DNA from: Dinghuibacter silviterrae
Lineage (GTDB): Bacteria; Bacteroidota; Bacteroidia; Chitinophagales; Chitinophagaceae
Direction of reading: 5' to 3'
NCBI RefSeq assembly: GCF_004366355.1
Contig: NZ_SODV01000002.1
Location: forward strand, 1,156,768 to 1,220,767
DNA: 64,000 nt
Positions 24,963 to 33,470 of this stretch are shown in pieces. The translations under genes were made by a program, and so were the position numbers. Every line of letters begins with the position of its first letter. Position 1 is the first letter of the stretch. The notes under the pieces are model-generated. The model did not search any database, had not been told where the DNA came from, and saw nothing but the letters and a program-made list of their open reading frames with translations.

Positions 24963-27443
24963 CTATGCCGTTGCCTTTGACTTTTTCCGGTATTCACCGG
25001 CAATGGCCCCGATTAAAAGCAGCAGTGTCAGGATGGACCCGATCCCCGCGATCTTCAAACCTGTATAGTACGCCGTCGGGTGGAACTCGAAACGGATGTC
25101 GTGTTTCCCTGCCGGCAGGGCCAGGCCCCGGAGCAGGTAGTCGGTTTTGACGATGGGGGCTTCCTTGCCGTCGATATAGGCCTTCCAGCCGCGGCTATAA
25201 TAGATTTCGCTGAATACCGCGAATTCATTGGCGCCGCTGTTGGACTCGTAGGTGATGACGTCGTTGTCGTTTTTGACCAGGTGTACAAAGCCGGTGGTGT
25301 CGTGCTGGGGCGTAAAGGGAATGAGCGCCTTCTCGCTGTTGTCGACGATCGCTGTGTCCCTGGGGTTGAAGTTGTCCAACGCCTTCATCGCCGCACCCGG
25401 CCCGTCCACATAGTTGATCGACTGCACCAGCCAGCAGGGCCCCAGCGCACCCGGGTTGGGGACGGCTTCGACCTGGTTGGTCTGGCGGTTGGCAACGATG
25501 AAATACTTGGTGTTGAACATGTCGTACACGGCCATGTTCATCGGTTGCCTGGTCAACTGGTGTGTCATCACGTCCTGGAAGAGGGCCAGCTTTGCCGCGT
25601 GATACCCACCCACCGTATTATGGTAATAGGAGGTGATGGCGTCCTCAAAGGCGTCCGTGGTGGTATTCATGACCCGGAAGTAGCCCGGATCCTTCAGGAT
25701 CTCCTGGTCGGCAGGGCTGGGATTGAATACCGCCGCGGCCTCATCCGTGTCCTTATAGGTATCGTGGTTCAGGTAGCGCGTGTCTACCATGATCAGGTCA
25801 ATAAATGAAAGAACGGTCAGGGCGGCTATGGCGATGCCGGCCTTCATCTTGCCCTTGATGTAGATGAAAAGCACCCCGGCCGCCAGGACGACAAAGAGGA
25901 TCGTACGCAACAGGTCCGACCCGAACAAGGCCTGCCGGTCTGCCGCTGCGCCCCCCACAATAGCCCGGCCAAGGGAGGGATCACCTTTCTTCATCTGTGT
26001 CAGCTCTTCCTGGAGCTGGAGGTCATGACTGGACTTATACGTCGCCGTCATATACAGCCCGACCAGGACCAACAGCACAACGCCGGCGGTAATGGCTGCT
26101 TTTTTGAATTGCTGGAAGGCATAAGCCTTGTCCACCTTTTCTCCGTAGAAAAGTTGCTGAAGTCCCAACACCGCCAGGAGCGGGAAGGTGAGCTGGGGAA
26201 TGACCAGGCTCATCGTCGGTGAACGGAATTTATCGTACAACGGAAAGTGGTAGAACATGAAGTCGTTGAAGGCTGCGAAATTCTTCCCCCACGACAGGAG
26301 GATAGCCAGCACCGTTACGCTCACGAGCCACCATTTGTGTTTGCTCTTCAGGTAAAACAGGCTAAAGATGACCAGCATGATCATCACCGCCCCAAGATAC
26401 ACCGGTCCCGCCACGCTGAGCTGGTTCCCCCAGTATGCCGGGAAGGCATAGTAGAGTTGCTGCGCCAGTTGCTGGGGCACCTGGTTGTTGCTGATGGCAT
26501 CCGCCAGTTTGCCGTCCTGGGGCAAGGGGTCGCCCGAACCCCCGCCGTAGACGTTCGGGGATACCAGGGTAAAGGTCTCCGTGATCCCTTCGCTCCAGGT
26601 GAACGCATAGTCCACGTCCAGCCCTTTGCTTTTCTCCAGCTTGCCCGTAGCCGTATCCAGGGTCAATGCCCCGTTCCTCAAGGTTTCCTTCGAATAGTCG
26701 TAGTTCGTCAGCAGGGTGCCCGCGTTGCTCATGACCCCCAGGCCGCCGGCCACCATGGCCAGCACGATCGACAGGCCCATCTGTTTGTATTGCTTGTTCC
26801 TAATCCACTGGACGAGATAGGCGATCCCCATACACGCCGCCATCAGCCCGCAATAATACGCGATCTGGATGTGGTTGATCGATACGAGCAGGTAGGTGAA
26901 CAAGGCCGTCAGTGCCGTCCCCCACCCATATCGTCCCTCAAAGAGCAGCACCAGCGCCCCCAATAAAAAGGGCACATACCCCATCGCCCATATCTCCGTC
27001 TGGTGACCCGCGATGACCAGGACCGCACTAAAGCTCGCATACGCATAGCCCAGGCCGCCAAGGATCGCCAGCCATGGGTTCACCCGCAGCACCAGCGCCA
27101 GGAAATAAAAGGATATGCACATCAGGAAAAAATAAGAGATCGGCGTCGGCAAAAACAGGTTGAACACCTGCAGGAAATACGCCATGGGGACCGGGTTGGT
27201 CTTGTCCATCGCGATCAGGAACGCCGGCATCCCCCCGAACATATTGTTTGTCCACAAAGGATAGTGACCGTGGGTGCTTTTATACACGTCCATCGGGTGG
27301 ACCGTCGCCTGCCAGTGCGTCATATCCGAACCTCCCACCGTTTTCCCATCGAGAACGGGCGAACAGTATACCACGGAGACCAGAACAAAGACCGCCAGTG
27401 CAACGATATGCGGGATCAGCTTTTTCCAATTGATTTTTGTCAT
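24963..27443 (-). CDS. YfhO family polytopic membrane protein
   Basis: An 826-residue protein with about 13 membrane helices, starting MTKINWKKLIPHIVALAVFV. The first periplasmic loop has KTVGGSDMTHWQATVHPMDV and YPLWTNNMFGGMPAFLIAMD, the pattern of the YfhO/GT-C superfamily, which includes lipid-linked sugar transferases. The C-terminal soluble part (EIYYSRGWKAYIDGKEAPIV, then LLRGLALPAGKHDIRFEFHP) is also a YfhO hallmark. It probably transfers a sugar from a polyprenyl-phosphate donor outside the inner membrane. The ATG at 27443 is chosen; upstream in-frame codons precede no conserved sequence and cross the promoter. Confidence 0.88.
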   Translation of the reverse strand: MTKINWKKLIPHIVALAVFVLVSVVYCSPVLDGKTVGGSDMTHWQATVHPMDVYKSTHGHYPLWTNNMFGGMPAFLIAMDKTNPVPMAYFLQVFNLFLPTPISYFFLMCISFYFLALVLRVNPWLAILGGLGYAYASFSAVLVIAGHQTEIWAMGYVPFLLGALVLLFEGRYGWGTALTALFTYLLVSINHIQIAYYCGLMAACMGIAYLVQWIRNKQYKQMGLSIVLAMVAGGLGVMSNAGTLLTNYDYSKETLRNGALTLDTATGKLEKSKGLDVDYAFTWSEGITETFTLVSPNVYGGGSGDPLPQDGKLADAISNNQVPQQLAQQLYYAFPAYWGNQLSVAGPVYLGAVMIMLVIFSLFYLKSKHKWWLVSVTVLAILLSWGKNFAAFNDFMFYHFPLYDKFRSPTMSLVIPQLTFPLLAVLGLQQLFYGEKVDKAYAFQQFKKAAITAGVVLLVLVGLYMTATYKSSHDLQLQEELTQMKKGDPSLGRAIVGGAAADRQALFGSDLLRTILFVVLAAGVLFIYIKGKMKAGIAIAALTVLSFIDLIMVDTRYLNHDTYKDTDEAAAVFNPSPADQEILKDPGYFRVMNTTTDAFEDAITSYYHNTVGGYHAAKLALFQDVMTHQLTRQPMNMAVYDMFNTKYFIVANRQTNQVEAVPNPGALGPCWLVQSINYVDGPGAAMKALDNFNPRDTAIVDNSEKALIPFTPQHDTTGFVHLVKNDNDVITYESNSGANEFAVFSEIYYSRGWKAYIDGKEAPIVKTDYLLRGLALPAGKHDIRFEFHPTAYYTGLKIAGIGSILTLLLLIGAIAGEYRKKSKATA

Positions 27444-27464
27444 ATTTGGGCGAATAGATGCGAG

Positions 27465-27497
27465 GCAAGATAAGAGTATTTGCGGTAAATATTCAAA
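27465..27497 (-). promoter_or_regulatory. Probable promoter of the YfhO-GT2 operon
   Basis: On the minus strand TTTG (27494-27497) is followed after 21 bp by TATCTTGC (27465-27472), one mismatch from TAnnTTTG. The box is about 21 nt upstream of the ATG at 27443. Confidence 0.4.
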
Positions 27498-27524
27498 AGT
27501 GCCTCCCGTGTGACGGCCGTGCCT

Positions 27525-27532
27525 TAATTTTG
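27525..27532 (+). promoter_or_regulatory. Probable -7 element (TAnnTTTG) of the ABC importer operon
   Basis: TAATTTTG ends 5 nt before the ATG at 27538; no clear -33 element. A leaderless transcript is implied. Confidence 0.42.
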
Positions 27533-27537
27533 ATCCT

Positions 27538-27810
27538 ATGTCCTGGCTGAGAATGGCGTCCCGGGTGGCGCTCCTGGGGAATATCGCTTTTGCGGGCTGC
27601 GTCCTGCTCCGGTACGTTACCTTTATAAAGGACCCCGTGCTGTCTTCCCTGCTCCTCATCCTAGGGTGGTTTATCGGGATCTGGTTTAATCTGGCGGTGT
27701 GCGTTACCGTGGTCATGATGCGCCGCTGGCGCTCGTCGGTGCCGTCCTGGTTGCGGTGGGTCAACGGTGTGTTTTGCGTCGTTCAATTATATTATTTCTT
27801 TTTTATATGA
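27538..27810 (+). CDS. Small membrane protein, first gene of the ABC importer operon
   Basis: A 90-residue protein with three hydrophobic segments: VALLGNIAFAGCVLLRYVTF, SSLLLILGWFIGIWFNLAVC and WVNGVFCVVQLYYFFFI. No family is recognised; similar short proteins occur in Chitinophagaceae. Its stop overlaps the ATG of the substrate-binding protein gene (ATGA), which argues that it is translated with the importer and may be an accessory subunit or regulator of it (inference). Confidence 0.65.
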   Translation: MSWLRMASRVALLGNIAFAGCVLLRYVTFIKDPVLSSLLLILGWFIGIWFNLAVCVTVVMMRRWRSSVPSWLRWVNGVFCVVQLYYFFFI

Positions 27811-28958
27811 AGTCCGTCTCATTTTTGCTCGCGCTCGTCCTCTTTTTCGCCGCCTGCCATCCCGCAGATCGCACCATCCCCACTGTTGGTTTTGCCGACG
27901 CCTTTGTCGACAATACCCTCGACCAGGCCAAACAGGGTTTTTTCGCAGCCCTCAGCGACAGCGGTTTTTCCGAGGACAAAAAGACCGTACACATCGTATA
28001 CCGCAACGCCCAGGGCAGCCCCCTCACGCTCACGCAGGTCGTTAAATATTTCGTGTCGGAGAAGGTCGACCTCATCGGCACCAACCCCTCCGCCGCCACC
28101 GTCGCCGCCCTCCAAAGCACGCGCGACATCCCTGTGTTCATGATGGTCAGCCCCATCCCCGAACAAATGAAAGAAACCGACGCCCCCAACCTTTTCGGGG
28201 TTGCCGACACCCAAGACTATATCGACACTTCCTTCGCCCTGATCAAGGACGTGGTCAAGCCCCACGGCGCCACGCTGACCGTAGGTATGATCTACAACCA
28301 GTCCGAACCCCAGTCCGTGGACGCCCTCCATCGTATCCAGGCCCTGGCCCAGCGGTTACAGGTGACCGTGGTGGCCCTCCCCGTCAATGCCACCGCCGAC
28401 GTGCAACTCGTCACCCAATCCCTTTTGTCGAAAAACATCGACGCCTTTTTCGCCAATCCCGACAATACCGTCTTCGGGGCTTTCGAGACCATCATACAGT
28501 CCTGCAACAACGCCCACGTTCCCGTGTTCACCAGCGAGGCCGGGCTTGTCGCCCGGGGCGCGGTCGCGGCGTACGGCGCGGATATGTACCAATGGGGGTA
28601 TCAATCGGGGGTGCAGGCGGCGCATTATCTGCGGGTCAAGGCGAGCCTTGCGGCCGGGGCCACGGCTGAAACTTCCGCAGCCTCCACGTCCACTGGGGCC
28701 GCCACGTCGGCGGCGGCTTCCTCGTCCGGGGCTGCCACGTCGACGGCTGCTTCGTCCGGGGCTGCTGCGACCACGTCTGCCGGGGCCGCAACGGCCGCAT
28801 CCGCTACGTCCACATCCGCCGGTGCCCTCGACACCACCGCGCTCCACGCCGCCGGCATCCACTGGGCCCTCGTCAAGGTCCGCAAACGCGTGTATAACCC
28901 GGCCGCGGCCGCCCGTTTCGGGCTCAGCCTCCCGGCCGCCTTTCAACCCCTGCGCTGA
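27807..28958 (+). CDS. ABC importer substrate-binding lipoprotein (ABC_sub_bind/TrpX-like) with an Ala/Ser/Thr-rich insertion
   Basis: A 383-residue lipoprotein: signal peptide to LFFAACHP with Cys17 as lipid site. The two-lobed binding domain shows TIPTVGFADAFVDNTLDQAK, VDLIGTNPSAATVAALQS, IPVFMMVSPIPEQMK and NLFGVADTQDY, matching the ABC_sub_bind family (TrpX and relatives, aromatic amino acid-like ligands). Between about residues 284 and 338 an Ala/Ser/Thr-only insertion interrupts the C-terminal part; the family normally has a short KG-rich turn there. The fold resumes with IHWALVKVRKRVYNPAAAAR. Permease and ATPase follow with 1-4 bp overlaps. Confidence 0.85.
   Translation: MKSVSFLLALVLFFAACHPADRTIPTVGFADAFVDNTLDQAKQGFFAALSDSGFSEDKKTVHIVYRNAQGSPLTLTQVVKYFVSEKVDLIGTNPSAATVAALQSTRDIPVFMMVSPIPEQMKETDAPNLFGVADTQDYIDTSFALIKDVVKPHGATLTVGMIYNQSEPQSVDALHRIQALAQRLQVTVVALPVNATADVQLVTQSLLSKNIDAFFANPDNTVFGAFETIIQSCNNAHVPVFTSEAGLVARGAVAAYGADMYQWGYQSGVQAAHYLRVKASLAAGATAETSAASTSTGAATSAAASSSGAATSTAASSGAAATTSAGAATAASATSTSAGALDTTALHAAGIHWALVKVRKRVYNPAAAARFGLSLPAAFQPLR
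28655..28820 (+). repeat. GC-rich low-complexity insertion encoding Ala/Ser/Thr/Gly
   Basis: Imperfect tandem units such as GAATSAAASSS and GAATSTAASS, made largely from gcc, tcc and acg codons. It lies within the substrate-binding protein gene and keeps the frame. Confidence 0.8.
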
Positions 28959-29821
28959 TGGAATTCTACCTGTCCGCCCTCATCCTGGGGCTTTGTTTGT
29001 CATCGGTCGCCCTGGGTATTTTCATCAGTATGAAAATATTCAGGATACCCGACATCACCACCGACGGCAGCTATACCTTAGGCGCGGTGACGACGGCACT
29101 GCTGCTCACCCACCATTGCCCGCTGTCCCTGGCCATCCCCATCACCCTTGTGGCGGGCGGACTTGCCGGTTGTCTCACCGGGCTCATCCACACCAAACTG
29201 AAAATAGACGCCCTGCTCGCGGGGATCCTCGTGATGACGGCCCTGTATTCCGTCAACCTCAGCCTGCTCGGCAGGTCAACGCTGCCCTTGGTCAATATCC
29301 CCACCATCTTTTCTTTCTGGCCTTCCGGTGGTACCTATAGCCAGCTCCTGGTGGTTTGTCTTTTCCTGCTGGCGCTCACCCTGCTGCTCAGCTATCTTCT
29401 CCGCACCGACTTCGGGGTCGCCATGCGCGCCACCGGGGACAGCGAGTCCATGACGCGGGCCCTCGGGATCAACAACGACTTTATGAAGATCATCGGTCTG
29501 GGCATCGCCAATGCCCTTACCGCCCTCGGTGGCTTCTTGGTAGCCCAATACCAGGGTTTTACCGACATCAATATGGGCATCGGCGTGGTGATCGTAGGAC
29601 TCGGCTCGGTCCTGATCAGCGACCGCCTCATCCGTTGGTTCCGTATCCGCCCCATCTGGCTGCAACTGCCGGTGGTCATCCTCGGTTCCCTGGTCTTCCA
29701 GTTTGTCCTGGCTTTCACCCTTTCCATCGGGGTCGACCCCAACCTGCTGAAGCTCGTGACCGCCCTCTTTGTCCTGGCCATCGTAGGGGCCCCCGCCTTG
29801 CGTCTCAAACGAACCGCATGA
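28958..29821 (+). CDS. ABC transporter permease (LivH/TrpY-like)
   Basis: A 287-residue inner-membrane protein with about eight helices, in the BPD_transp_2 family. The conserved TDGSYTLGAVTTALLLTHHC, AGGLAGCLTGLIHTKLKIDA and LLAGILVMTALYSVNLSLLG segments match the permease of TrpXYZ-type importers; ATGDSESMTRALGINNDFMK is the cytoplasmic loop that contacts the ATPase. It begins with a one-base overlap with the binding-protein stop (TGATG). A homodimer is expected, as no second permease gene is present. Confidence 0.9.
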   Translation: MEFYLSALILGLCLSSVALGIFISMKIFRIPDITTDGSYTLGAVTTALLLTHHCPLSLAIPITLVAGGLAGCLTGLIHTKLKIDALLAGILVMTALYSVNLSLLGRSTLPLVNIPTIFSFWPSGGTYSQLLVVCLFLLALTLLLSYLLRTDFGVAMRATGDSESMTRALGINNDFMKIIGLGIANALTALGGFLVAQYQGFTDINMGIGVVIVGLGSVLISDRLIRWFRIRPIWLQLPVVILGSLVFQFVLAFTLSIGVDPNLLKLVTALFVLAIVGAPALRLKRTA

Positions 29822-30567
29822 TCACCCTCCAGACCATCCAAAAGGTATTCAACCCCGGCGAGCCCACCCAGGTCACCGCCCTCAACGATGTATCCCTGTC
29901 CATCGAGACCGGCACCTTTGTCGTCCTCGTCGGCTCCAACGGTTCGGGCAAAACCACCCTGCTCAACATCATCGCCGGCGCGCTCGCCCCCTCCTCCGGC
30001 ACCGTGCGTTTTGACGACCACGACGTCACCCGCATACCCGAATACCGGCGCAGCCGCTGGGTGGCCCGTGTCTTTCAAAACCCCCTCAGCGGGACCGCAC
30101 CCGAGCTCAGCATTCTTGATAACTTCCGATTGGCCGCTTTACGCACCACGCGCAAGGGGCTCCGGATCGGCTCAGGGGAAGCTTTCCGGGCCAAGGTACG
30201 GGACCGTATAGCCACCCTGGGGATGGGGCTGGAGGCAAAGATCGACCAACCCATGGGCACACTGTCCGGCGGCCAGCGCCAGGCCCTGACCCTGTTGATG
30301 AGCGTGATGGACCATACCGAAATCCTGCTGCTGGACGAACCGACCGCCGCCCTGGACCCCCGTTCCGCCGCGCTCATCATGAAAACCGCCGACCAGATCG
30401 CCCGGACCTACCAGCTCACCACCATTCTTATTACGCATAACCTAAGGGACGCACACACCTATGGGGACCGGCTGATCCTGATGGGGGAGGGGAAGGTCGT
30501 GCGTGACCTCGACGCCGCTGCCAAGGGCAGGCTGCAACTGGTCGACCTGGCTGAATGGTTTGGCTAA
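29818..30567 (+). CDS. ABC transporter ATP-binding protein (TrpZ-like)
   Basis: A 249-residue ATPase with a full motif set: Walker A VGSNGSGKTTLL, Q-loop VFQNPLSG, signature TLSGGQRQALTL, Walker B ILLLDEPTAALD and the switch His in ILITHNLRDAHTYGDRL. It energises the permease encoded just upstream, with which it overlaps by 4 bp. The true start is the ATG at 29818 (MITLQTIQKVF); the frame runs open further upstream through the permease gene in another phase. No T-box or other riboswitch is visible ahead of the operon to confirm the ligand. Confidence 0.93.
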   Translation: MITLQTIQKVFNPGEPTQVTALNDVSLSIETGTFVVLVGSNGSGKTTLLNIIAGALAPSSGTVRFDDHDVTRIPEYRRSRWVARVFQNPLSGTAPELSILDNFRLAALRTTRKGLRIGSGEAFRAKVRDRIATLGMGLEAKIDQPMGTLSGGQRQALTLLMSVMDHTEILLLDEPTAALDPRSAALIMKTADQIARTYQLTTILITHNLRDAHTYGDRLILMGEGKVVRDLDAAAKGRLQLVDLAEWFG

Positions 30568-30634
30568 ATTTCCGTGTTTTTCCTCTAGGGCTCCTGATGG
30601 AATTGTTGTTATTTCGTTGACCAAACTGACTACA

Positions 30635-30991
30635 ATGGCCATAAAACCGGTATCCAAGCCGCTGGTTTCGCTTACGATCGATGAGCCCCAGGTCCACCTC
30701 ACTATCACTATCGGCAACTTCCATGTCGGCGGTAGCTTCGTGCAATTCGAGGATCAGACCGCCCCGGTTGCCAAAGGCAACATCTCCCAGTTGCTACTGG
30801 GTGAAAAGGCCGTTCTTGCCGGCAGGAAGCTAAAGATCATTACCTCCGTCATCACCGCCAACAGCGTCACCAACAACATCGCCGTGACGATTGCGTTCCA
30901 GGGCACGGCCACCGAGCCCGGTGTTATCCATGACACGGTGGACAATACCGGAGACTATTATATACTGACCACGGAATATCAATTTCAATAG
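30635..30991 (+). CDS. Hypothetical protein, beta-rich
   Basis: A 118-residue protein without a signal peptide or membrane helix. The sequence alternates hydrophobic and polar residues (VHLTITIGNFHVGGSFVQF, KLKIITSVITANSVTNNIAV, DYYILTTEYQFQ), which suggests an all-beta fold. I do not recognise a family. The ATG at 30635 follows a 67-bp gap after the ABC operon, and the next gene starts 4 bp after its stop, so it may pair with that secreted protein. Confidence 0.6.
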   Translation: MAIKPVSKPLVSLTIDEPQVHLTITIGNFHVGGSFVQFEDQTAPVAKGNISQLLLGEKAVLAGRKLKIITSVITANSVTNNIAVTIAFQGTATEPGVIHDTVDNTGDYYILTTEYQFQ

Positions 30992-30995
30992 TTCG

Positions 30996-32015
30996 ATGAA
31001 GTTTTTACCTCTGTTGCTGTTTTCTTTAACGGCTGTCATTCCGCTCGCCCTTTGCGCGCAGCAAAAAACCGACAGCCTCGACGTGAGCGACCTTTATACC
31101 CCCGCCAGCACGGGTTTTACCCTCATGGACAAGGCGCCCACCTCCGTCGACAAACCCACCACCACGAAGGCGATCGAGGCCGACATCCTGAACCTCGCCC
31201 AAGGAGCGGCCGTCCAGGTTACCCCCTTTTGGCTAAAGAACCACAACAACCTCAAAGCCGAAGACTTCACCAAACATACCACCCCCTTTTTCGAGACCCT
31301 CAACTTCTCGCTTGCGACCGTTAAAACCGATTCCAACTATGCCATCGGGCTCGGGTTTCGGACCCAGTTGGTCCGGATCTATTCGTTTGGCGCCACCGGC
31401 TCGTTGCGGGGGAAACAGCAAGCCATGGAATCCCTCCTGGCAGACCTGGGGCCCGCTTACGCCAGGGGAGACACTGCTGCCGTCCGGCTGGACACGGTGC
31501 GCATCGATTCTATTTCCCGGGACTATGCTGCTTTGATCCGTCGTCCGGTTTTTGTCACCGAGATCGCCGGTGGCTCCGTCGCCACTACCTCTAGCGCACC
31601 CAACAGCAGCATCGGCCAGGCTCACCTGGCGCGGTCCGGCGCCTGGTTAAACATCCGGTACAGTCCGTTCCAATTGCCGCTGGATTTCGTGGGGGTTGTC
31701 AGGTACTCCACCGCTGGAACACGGGCGGTCACGTCCACCCGCGACTCCGCCTTCTTTGACTATGGGGTGGGGGTGTTTTACGGGCGAGGGCATTTCGCGT
31801 TGTCAGCCGAATACCTCAACCGCTACGACGTCTCCCTCCAGAAGTCTTATGACCGATTGGCCGCCGCCGTCAATTATAAGATCAGCAACCAGATCATCAT
31901 CGTGGGCGCCTTTGGGAAGAATTTCGATAATGTCGAGAATTTGTTTACGACCCTTGGAGTGAATTTTGGGTTGTCGAAGAATACGGTACAGGTGGCGAAG
32001 CCGGCGGTGCCGTAG
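30996..32015 (+). CDS. Secreted protein, probable outer-membrane beta-barrel
   Basis: A 339-residue protein with a signal peptide (LPLLLFSLTAVIPLALCAQ). The mature part begins with a polar region (SLDVSDLYTPASTGFTLM), and the C-terminal half has alternating strands with aromatic girdles (WLNIRYSPFQLPLDFVGVVR, FFDYGVGVFYGRGHFALSAE, AAVNYKISNQIIIVGAFGKN, LFTTLGVNFGL). This fits an outer-membrane barrel, but no specific family is recognised. It follows the beta-rich hypothetical gene by 4 bp. Confidence 0.65.
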   Translation: MKFLPLLLFSLTAVIPLALCAQQKTDSLDVSDLYTPASTGFTLMDKAPTSVDKPTTTKAIEADILNLAQGAAVQVTPFWLKNHNNLKAEDFTKHTTPFFETLNFSLATVKTDSNYAIGLGFRTQLVRIYSFGATGSLRGKQQAMESLLADLGPAYARGDTAAVRLDTVRIDSISRDYAALIRRPVFVTEIAGGSVATTSSAPNSSIGQAHLARSGAWLNIRYSPFQLPLDFVGVVRYSTAGTRAVTSTRDSAFFDYGVGVFYGRGHFALSAEYLNRYDVSLQKSYDRLAAAVNYKISNQIIIVGAFGKNFDNVENLFTTLGVNFGLSKNTVQVAKPAVP

Positions 32016-32065
32016 GTATTCCGCCGCCGTTTGCCGGCCCCGCCAGGCCTTCGGCGCCCGCCCCG

Positions 32066-32530
32066 TCAGGCCTTCCGGCGCCCCTTCACGATCTCCGCCA
32101 CCACCTTGTCAATCGGTAGCGTGACCATGTCCTCTCCGAAGGCGTCCCATTCGATAAACCGGAACGTCTCCGTCTCGCCCGTCGCCTGGTATACCTCCAT
32201 TTGTCGCTCATCGAAGTCGAAAGGCTTATCGCGCAACGGAGCCTTGATCCGCTCCAGCGGCGTTACGTAATAGTAGATAGAAATAATCTGGTAATTGGGA
32301 TTGAACGCAGACATCTGGTAGAAATCTGTCGTATAGAGGTGGTCGTCCACCCGGACGTCCAGGTCCATTTCTTCCTTGAATTCCCGTTTCAGACAGTCCC
32401 GGGTTCCCTCCCCAAACTCCAGGCCACCGCCCGGGAATTTAGTGATATACGCGCCACGGATATATTCATCGCTCACCAAAACTCTTTTCAGGTCATCCAC
32501 CAGGAGACCATAAACGCGGACGTTGATCAT
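32066..32530 (-). CDS. NUDIX hydrolase
   Basis: A 154-residue NUDIX-fold hydrolase. The NUDIX box is GGGLEFGEGTRDCLKREFKE followed by EMDLDV, fitting Gx5Ex7REUxEExGU except that the usual final Gly is Asp. The N-terminus INVRVYGLLVDDLKRVLVSD is the first strand pair. These enzymes hydrolyse nucleoside diphosphates linked to other groups; substrate unknown. It is the last gene of a minus-strand operon and starts with a one-base overlap with the CorA-like gene. Confidence 0.9.
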   Translation of the reverse strand: MINVRVYGLLVDDLKRVLVSDEYIRGAYITKFPGGGLEFGEGTRDCLKREFKEEMDLDVRVDDHLYTTDFYQMSAFNPNYQIISIYYYVTPLERIKAPLRDKPFDFDERQMEVYQATGETETFRFIEWDAFGEDMVTLPIDKVVAEIVKGRRKA

Positions 32531-33468
32531 CAGAAGTATTTATTCCGGATAAAAAAGGCACAGGCACTCCCTGAGATCGCCAGGCACACCAAGGGCACTA
32601 TGAAAAAGGTAGCCGGAGAATCGCCAAACGGCAAAGGGATCTTCATGCAAAACAAAACCGCCACCAAAAGCGGCAGCGACAACACCACGCCCGTGGCCGT
32701 CAGCCAACGCAGGCTACTGTTCCGGTCCCCGGCCAGGATGTTCGAAAACGCGTTCATCGTGCTCGCCAGGATGTTGGTGTAGATGTTCGCCATTTCCAGC
32801 GCCTGCGCATTGTCCACGATCAGATCCTCCAGAAATTCGCGTTCCTCTTCATTCAGTTGCAGGAAACTCGTCCGCATCAGCTTAGCCATCAGCGTTTCGT
32901 TCGACCGAAGCGCTGTCACGAAATAGACCATGCTTTTCTGGATCCGCACCAACTGGTGAAGGTCCTCATTCCGCCCGTGCTGGTACAACCGTTGTTCCAA
33001 CTGATTCCTCTTCTGGTTCGCCTCCTTCAGGAATTCCATAAAGTTCTGGACCACCTTCTCGAAGATCTTCAACACCATCATATTCTTCTTATCCGGGTTC
33101 CGGTTTTTGAACGTATTCAGGAATTTCTTGATGGCCCCGTTCTCGAAAGAATTCACCGTCACGATCTGCCCATGCGTCAGGATGATACAGATCGGAATCG
33201 TGATATAATAGGCGTCGCTTTCGTTAAAGGAATTGTTCTCCGTGGGCGTATTCAGGACGATCAGCTTTACATTCTCCGAGGTCTCATACCGGCTCCGCTC
33301 GTCAATATCGAGCGAGTCCGTCAGAAAGTCGATAGGGATGTCAAGCGTTTCGGAAAGGTCAGCAAATTCCTCCTGCTTCAGCGGAGGGAGGATATTTACC
33401 CAAATGCCGTTTTCCGGCTTGTCGATCTCGATGGTCTGGCCCCCCGAGTTCTTAAAATACTGGATCAT
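32530..33468 (-). CDS. CorA-like divalent cation transporter with a degenerate GMN motif
   Basis: A 312-residue CorA-family protein: a soluble N-terminal domain (GIWVNILPPLKQEEFADLSE, IPIDFLTDSLDIDERSRYE), a long helical stalk (IFEKVVQNFMEFLKEANQKR, LMAKLMRTSFLQLNEEEREF) and two C-terminal membrane helices. CorA channels carry a GMN motif at the end of the first helix; here the matching place reads FCMKIPLPF, where relatives have F-GMN-PLPF. Mg2+ selectivity may therefore be altered or lost. The ATG at 33468 is 2 bp after the dapF stop. The C-terminus ends in basic residues (FFIRNKYF). Confidence 0.85.
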   Translation of the reverse strand: MIQYFKNSGGQTIEIDKPENGIWVNILPPLKQEEFADLSETLDIPIDFLTDSLDIDERSRYETSENVKLIVLNTPTENNSFNESDAYYITIPICIILTHGQIVTVNSFENGAIKKFLNTFKNRNPDKKNMMVLKIFEKVVQNFMEFLKEANQKRNQLEQRLYQHGRNEDLHQLVRIQKSMVYFVTALRSNETLMAKLMRTSFLQLNEEEREFLEDLIVDNAQALEMANIYTNILASTMNAFSNILAGDRNSSLRWLTATGVVLSLPLLVAVLFCMKIPLPFGDSPATFFIVPLVCLAISGSACAFFIRNKYF

Positions 33469-33470
33469 TG

